NCBI GenBank assembly: GCA_026707405.1
Contig: JAPOWW010000004.1
Location: 1-64,000, forward strand
Source: Chloroflexota bacterium
Lineage (GTDB): Bacteria > Chloroflexota > UBA11872 > VXNJ01
Direction: 5' to 3'
Length of the DNA: 64,000 nucleotides
Shown in pieces: positions 60,597-64,000 of the stretch (positions are counted from its first letter, which is position 1; every line of letters begins with the position of its first letter). Made by a program: the position numbers and the translations under genes. The notes below the pieces were generated by a model. That model was not told the DNA's origin and made no database searches. It saw only the letters and a program-made list of their open reading frames with translations.

Positions 60597-61655
60597 ATGT
60601 TTGCACTAAGCCTAAGAAGCACGAAATTCGCGTTTGCCCAAGCCGCTGGTCGCGGAGGTGGAGCAGGAGACGCGATAGTCAAGGCCAACACCGACTTGTT
60701 CCACCCGCCGACCGAGGAGGAAATCAGAGAACGGGACCTTTCGCAAGACGCGGCCATAGCACTCTCGGTGGCTGCGCTGATCCTGGTGGGAGCCGACATC
60801 CTGTGGGCACTGCTGGGGCTCACCATTTTGGGAGAATTCCCCTGGATGATTCTGGCCTTCCTGGCGGCAGACCTCGGTCTCGTATGGATGTCGCGGTCTC
60901 CGAGTTTACGCACTCGGGTTCTAACGATCGGGCGGGGGGTTGCCGGAATCGCCTGGTTCACGGTTGCAGTAATCGTCTTCGGGGATCCGGTCGCTTTCCC
61001 TGTTGGGCAGGGGCTTCTCCTATTGTCCATCCTGGTTCTGCTCTTGGGCCGGGGAGGCGAAGGAAAGGTAGTTACCGGGATTGTCGTAGCGGTGATTTCG
61101 GTAGGATTGACGTTTTCGCTGGCGTTTGCCCAGAAGCAAACTGAGATCAACGATCGAAACCGGGGCATCGCGGAGGTATACGAACTTGCGACCGTGGGGC
61201 GCATAGGCGACGCAGTAGATGCCATGGACTTGCTGCTGGAGCAATATCCCGACGATGCTTGGGTTCACATGAATGCCGCAGAACTGTTTGCCGCTGACGC
61301 GATTCGGGACTTGAATAGAGCCGTGCTTCTTGCGAATCGAGCGGTCGAGCTAGCATCGGACGAACTGAAGGCGCGTGCATACCTCGTGCTGGCGCTCGTA
61401 CAAGAGAAGAGAGGCGAGTTCGCCAAGGCAATCGAAAGCGCGTCGAACGCCGTCGAGGTCAATGACAAGGATCCGCTGACATACTGGATTCGCAGCGGCT
61501 TCTACCTGGCCACCGAGCGCCGCGTGGAGGCTATGGAAGACTTGCGCAAGGTCGAAGAGTTGGTGCCCGGCACCGATCTGGCACAGAGGGCTCGCCTTGC
61601 GCGTTTGCAATTACAGGGCGACAGCCCGGTTCGGATAACTGCTCCCGACAACTAG
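60597..61655 (+). CDS. Membrane protein with C-terminal TPR repeats
   Basis: 352 residues from the ATG at 60597 (the track uses a TTG three codons earlier). After an acidic N-terminal helix come about five hydrophobic segments in two blocks (AIALSVAALILVGADILWALLGL to LGLVWM; GIAWFTVAVIVFG to VISVGLTFSLAFAQ). About 170 residues of TPR-like helical pairs follow (AVDAMDLLLEQYPDDAWVHMNAAELFAADA; AYLVLALVQEKRGEFAKAIESASNAVEVN; YWIRSGFYLATERRVEAMEDLRKVEEL). A scaffold role at the membrane is likely; partner unknown. Confidence 0.85.
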   Translation: MFALSLRSTKFAFAQAAGRGGGAGDAIVKANTDLFHPPTEEEIRERDLSQDAAIALSVAALILVGADILWALLGLTILGEFPWMILAFLAADLGLVWMSRSPSLRTRVLTIGRGVAGIAWFTVAVIVFGDPVAFPVGQGLLLLSILVLLLGRGGEGKVVTGIVVAVISVGLTFSLAFAQKQTEINDRNRGIAEVYELATVGRIGDAVDAMDLLLEQYPDDAWVHMNAAELFAADAIRDLNRAVLLANRAVELASDELKARAYLVLALVQEKRGEFAKAIESASNAVEVNDKDPLTYWIRSGFYLATERRVEAMEDLRKVEELVPGTDLAQRARLARLQLQGDSPVRITAPDN

Positions 61656-61895
61656 CAAACCGGCGTCAAGGCAGACCGGGGTGGCGCTTTGGCCAAACGT
61701 AATTTACGAGACGGCCGGGGACTTGAGTGGTGGTTTCTGAACTGTTCGTCACGGCGGCCTCCCGAGGGGTTCGATGTCCGACGTGCCTGTCCCTTTTCGG
61801 TCATTGGCACCGTGGAGGCTCTTTGACCGAAGATATTCTTATCTTGCGGTGAATATGCGCCTAGAGATTCTGAAATTATTTGAAGAGCGTCGCTA

Positions 61896-62522
61896 GTGCC
61901 TGAACCGAGACTCTCCAAGCGTGCTCGGCGAAGGATGGCCAAGGAACGCCGTCGTGCGCAACGACGGAGCGCCGCGCGGCGAAAGTGGCTGCTTCGAGTG
62001 ATTGCACTGGGCATTGTGGCCGGCGGAATTGCGGCGGCGGTGACTTTCGCGATCAGCCAGGTACCCGCCGAGACGGCAGAAGTGGCGCAAACAGTATCGC
62101 AAAGATATCCGGTCGAAGATGAAGGCCGGGACCAGGTCCCGGCGGGCACGCGCATCAGCTATAGACATACGCCGCCATCGTCCGGCCGCCATTACGTCGC
62201 CCAAGCTCGATATGGCGTCTACTCGACCGAGGTCCCGGTTGGCGCGTGGGTGCACAATCTGGAGCACGGCGCCATCGTTCTGTTGTTCAAGTGTGATGAC
62301 GACTGCGAGGCGAAAGCGGCGGAGATCGAACCAATTTACGAAAGCCTCCCAGTGGGCGCATTTGGCGAGGTCAAGCTGTTAGCGGCCCCGTATGAAGACG
62401 CACCCACGAGTTACACACTGTTAGCTTGGGGCTGGCAGGAGGACCTGGACTCGCTTGATGCCGCCCGGGTTGAGCGGTTCTACCGGGACCTCGTTGACAA
62501 GGGGCCGGAGAACGCGCCCTAG
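61896..62522 (+). CDS. DUF3105 family membrane-anchored protein
   Basis: 208 residues, GTG start. A very basic cytosolic N-terminus (KRARRRMAKERRRAQRRSAARRK) precedes one transmembrane helix (VIALGIVAGGIAAAVTFAI), then the extracytoplasmic DUF3105 domain. Its hallmarks are SYRHTPPSSGRHY and VHNLEHGAIVLLFKCD. The conserved His residues (HTPP, GRHY, HNLEHG) suggest metal binding. The family is common in Actinobacteria and Chloroflexota and has no established role. Confidence 0.9.
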   Translation: MPEPRLSKRARRRMAKERRRAQRRSAARRKWLLRVIALGIVAGGIAAAVTFAISQVPAETAEVAQTVSQRYPVEDEGRDQVPAGTRISYRHTPPSSGRHYVAQARYGVYSTEVPVGAWVHNLEHGAIVLLFKCDDDCEAKAAEIEPIYESLPVGAFGEVKLLAAPYEDAPTSYTLLAWGWQEDLDSLDAARVERFYRDLVDKGPENAP

Positions 62523-62552
62523 TCTCTAGCTCGGGTCCGGCTGTGCTTTGAT

Positions 62553-63833
62553 CTAGCGTTCCTCTATCGGCACAAACGACCGGTCGGTCGGACCGACATA
62601 TATCTGCCGTGGACGGCCGATCTTGAAGTCCGCATCCTGGTGCATCTCTTTCCAGTGAGCGATCCAGCCCGGCAATCTGCCAATGGCGAAAATGACCGTG
62701 AACATGTTCTCGGGTATCCCTATCGCGTTCATGATGACGCCTGAGTAAAAGTCCACGTTCGGGTATAGCCGCCGCGAAATGAAATATTCGTCGCTCAACG
62801 CTATTTCTTCGAGGTCCATCGCTATGTCGAGAAGCCTGCTGGTGACTCCCAGCTCCGCTATCACTTCGTGGCAAGTGTTCTTGAGGATGCCGGCGCGGGG
62901 GTCGTGGGACTTGTAAACGGCGTGTCCGAAGCCCATGAGCCGAGTCCCGGTAGATCGATCTTTGGCCCTATTGACGAAGTCTTGGGCGCTGCCCTCGCCA
63001 GCCTCGATGCTCTCGAGCATCTCGATAACCTTCTGGTTGGCGCCGCCGTGCAGCGGTCCCCATAGAGCGTTGATTCCGGCCGAGATAGATGCGAAGGCGT
63101 TAGCCAGCGAGCTGCCCACCAGGCGAACCGTCGAGGTGGAGCAGTTCTGCTCGTGGTCGGCGTGAAGTATGAAGATCAGATCGAGCGCCCGCGCCACCAC
63201 GTCGTTGACGACGTACTCCTCGGCGGGCGTGGCGAACATCATTCGCAGGAAGTTTGAAGCATAGTCCAGGCTGTTGTTCGGATAGATCGGGGGCTGACCT
63301 ATGGCGTGCTTGTAAGAAAGCGACGCGATCGTGGGCAGCTTGGCCAAAAGGCGAATTATCGCCGCGTCCACCTGGTTGGGAGTTCTGGGATCGAGAAATT
63401 CGGGATAGAACGCGGAGAGCGCGGAGACGACAGCCGAACAGACGGCCATTGGGTGAGCCTGCTGGGGAAATCCTTCGTAAAACCGATACAGTTGCTCGTG
63501 CAGCATCGTGTGGCGGGTGATCCTGCCGACGAAGCTGTCCAGCTCCGATTTGGTTGGCAAGTCTCCGTTGATGAGGAGGTAAGCGGTCTCCAGGAAACTG
63601 GACTGCTCTGCCAGCTCCTGGATGGGGATACCCCGGTGCTTGAGGATTCCCTGTTCGCCGTCGATGAACGTAATGGCGCTCCTGGCGGCCGCGGTGTTCG
63701 AGTAACCCGGGTCTATGGTTACGAAACCGGTTTGTGCCCGAAGCTTGGTTACATCGACCGCAAGCTCGCCTTCGCTCCCCTCTACGATGGCAAGGTCGAG
63801 ATCAGTGCCGTTCAGTGAAATTCGCGCGCTCAT
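62553..63833 (-). CDS. gltA: Citrate synthase
   Basis: Condenses acetyl-CoA and oxaloacetate at entry to the TCA cycle. 426 residues from the ATG at 63833, which follows GGGAGTGA; the track's start four codons earlier would place that site inside the gene. Signature regions are HADHEQNCSTSTVRLVGSS (catalytic His), GPLHGGANQKVIEML (second His) and MGFGHAVYKSHDPRA (CoA/oxaloacetate loop), with the catalytic Asp in FYSGVIMNAIGIPENMFTVIFAIGRLPGWIAHW. The N-terminal GFVTIDPGYSNTAAARSAITFIDGEQGILKHRGI is typical of type II-like enzymes. The 155 bases beyond it to the window end show no gene. Confidence 0.98.
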   Translation of the reverse strand: MSARISLNGTDLDLAIVEGSEGELAVDVTKLRAQTGFVTIDPGYSNTAAARSAITFIDGEQGILKHRGIPIQELAEQSSFLETAYLLINGDLPTKSELDSFVGRITRHTMLHEQLYRFYEGFPQQAHPMAVCSAVVSALSAFYPEFLDPRTPNQVDAAIIRLLAKLPTIASLSYKHAIGQPPIYPNNSLDYASNFLRMMFATPAEEYVVNDVVARALDLIFILHADHEQNCSTSTVRLVGSSLANAFASISAGINALWGPLHGGANQKVIEMLESIEAGEGSAQDFVNRAKDRSTGTRLMGFGHAVYKSHDPRAGILKNTCHEVIAELGVTSRLLDIAMDLEEIALSDEYFISRRLYPNVDFYSGVIMNAIGIPENMFTVIFAIGRLPGWIAHWKEMHQDADFKIGRPRQIYVGPTDRSFVPIEER

Positions 63834-64000
63834 CGTCACTCCCACGGCTCTTCATAGAGCCCACTTTAGATCGCCAGTTTGCGCCCCATCGGGCTGGGCA
63901 ACTTGCCATTGACAAACTTGCACGGCGCAACTCGTTTCCGGACGTGCCGGCGCTCACGGCGCCTGATCGTCACAGCGACCACCCTCATTCTGGAATCAAG

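Overview
The window looks like a contig from an uncultured, GC-rich Chloroflexota bacterium, possibly SAR202 or Dehalococcoidia-like. This placement is inferred from gene content and not from any search. The clues are: a Tat-exported solute-binding lipoprotein with a long Val/Glu repeat after its lipid-anchor Cys; sugar-acid type catabolic genes (enolase superfamily, ACMSD-type amidohydrolases, DapA-type aldolase, several Gfo/Idh/MocA oxidoreductases); a SufCBD-Rieske-SufS-SufU cluster; secreted BNR (Asp-box) repeat proteins; and a DUF3105 protein. About 57 protein genes cover most of the sequence. I saw no rRNA, no convincing tRNA and no transposase.

Layout. 1-8.2 kb: the end of a DapA-family gene, a sugar-type ABC importer (binding protein plus two permeases, no ATPase), two paralogous amidohydrolases flanking an enolase-superfamily dehydratase, and a polysaccharide-deacetylase-like gene. 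8.5-9.6 kb: aroC. 9.7-20.2 kb: a minus-strand defence island in which hsdM is separated from hsdS and hsdR by an AbiE-type toxin-antitoxin pair, a small unknown membrane protein, and an ImmA/IrrE-like plus DUF4411 pair. 20.3-24.5 kb: a Gfo/Idh/MocA dehydrogenase, an MFS carrier, a small helical protein and an AAA ATPase. 24.7-28.9 kb: rpmI-rplT-pheS-pheT. 28.9-34.1 kb: a methyltransferase, a DUF4432 epimerase-like protein, a 4HBT thioesterase with a problematic start, a higBA toxin-antitoxin module, an amidohydrolase and a HAD phosphatase. 34.1-40 kb: the SUF iron-sulfur operon. 40.3-46.2 kb: bioY, mscS, a VanZ-like protein, an ankyrin lipoprotein, an SDR and an M20 peptidase. 46.3-49.8 kb: a Gfo/Idh/MocA and an Ldh-family dehydrogenase, then an MFS gene. 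49.9-51.8 kb: a SAM-I riboswitch with terminator controlling a threonine-synthase-like gene and a MoaD/ThiS-like gene. 51.9-64 kb: a PHP phosphoesterase, an MFS gene, a 3-hydroxyisobutyrate-dehydrogenase-like gene, two tandem secreted BNR proteins, a TPR membrane protein, DUF3105 and citrate synthase.

The most interesting system is the riboswitch-thrC-moaD unit. SAM repression makes little sense for threonine synthesis. A fold-type II PLP enzyme of O-phosphohomoserine chemistry, paired with a sulfur carrier ending in Gly-Gly, suggests a homocysteine (methionine) route analogous to CysM-CysO cysteine synthesis. The second is the composite defence island, with a readable AbiEi promoter/operator and duplicated segments in hsdS that could exchange target-recognition domains. 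Smaller points are an orphan CRISPR-repeat-like hairpin, a two-copy interspersed hairpin repeat, and two genes (pheS and the 4HBT thioesterase) whose real starts do not appear to be ATG.
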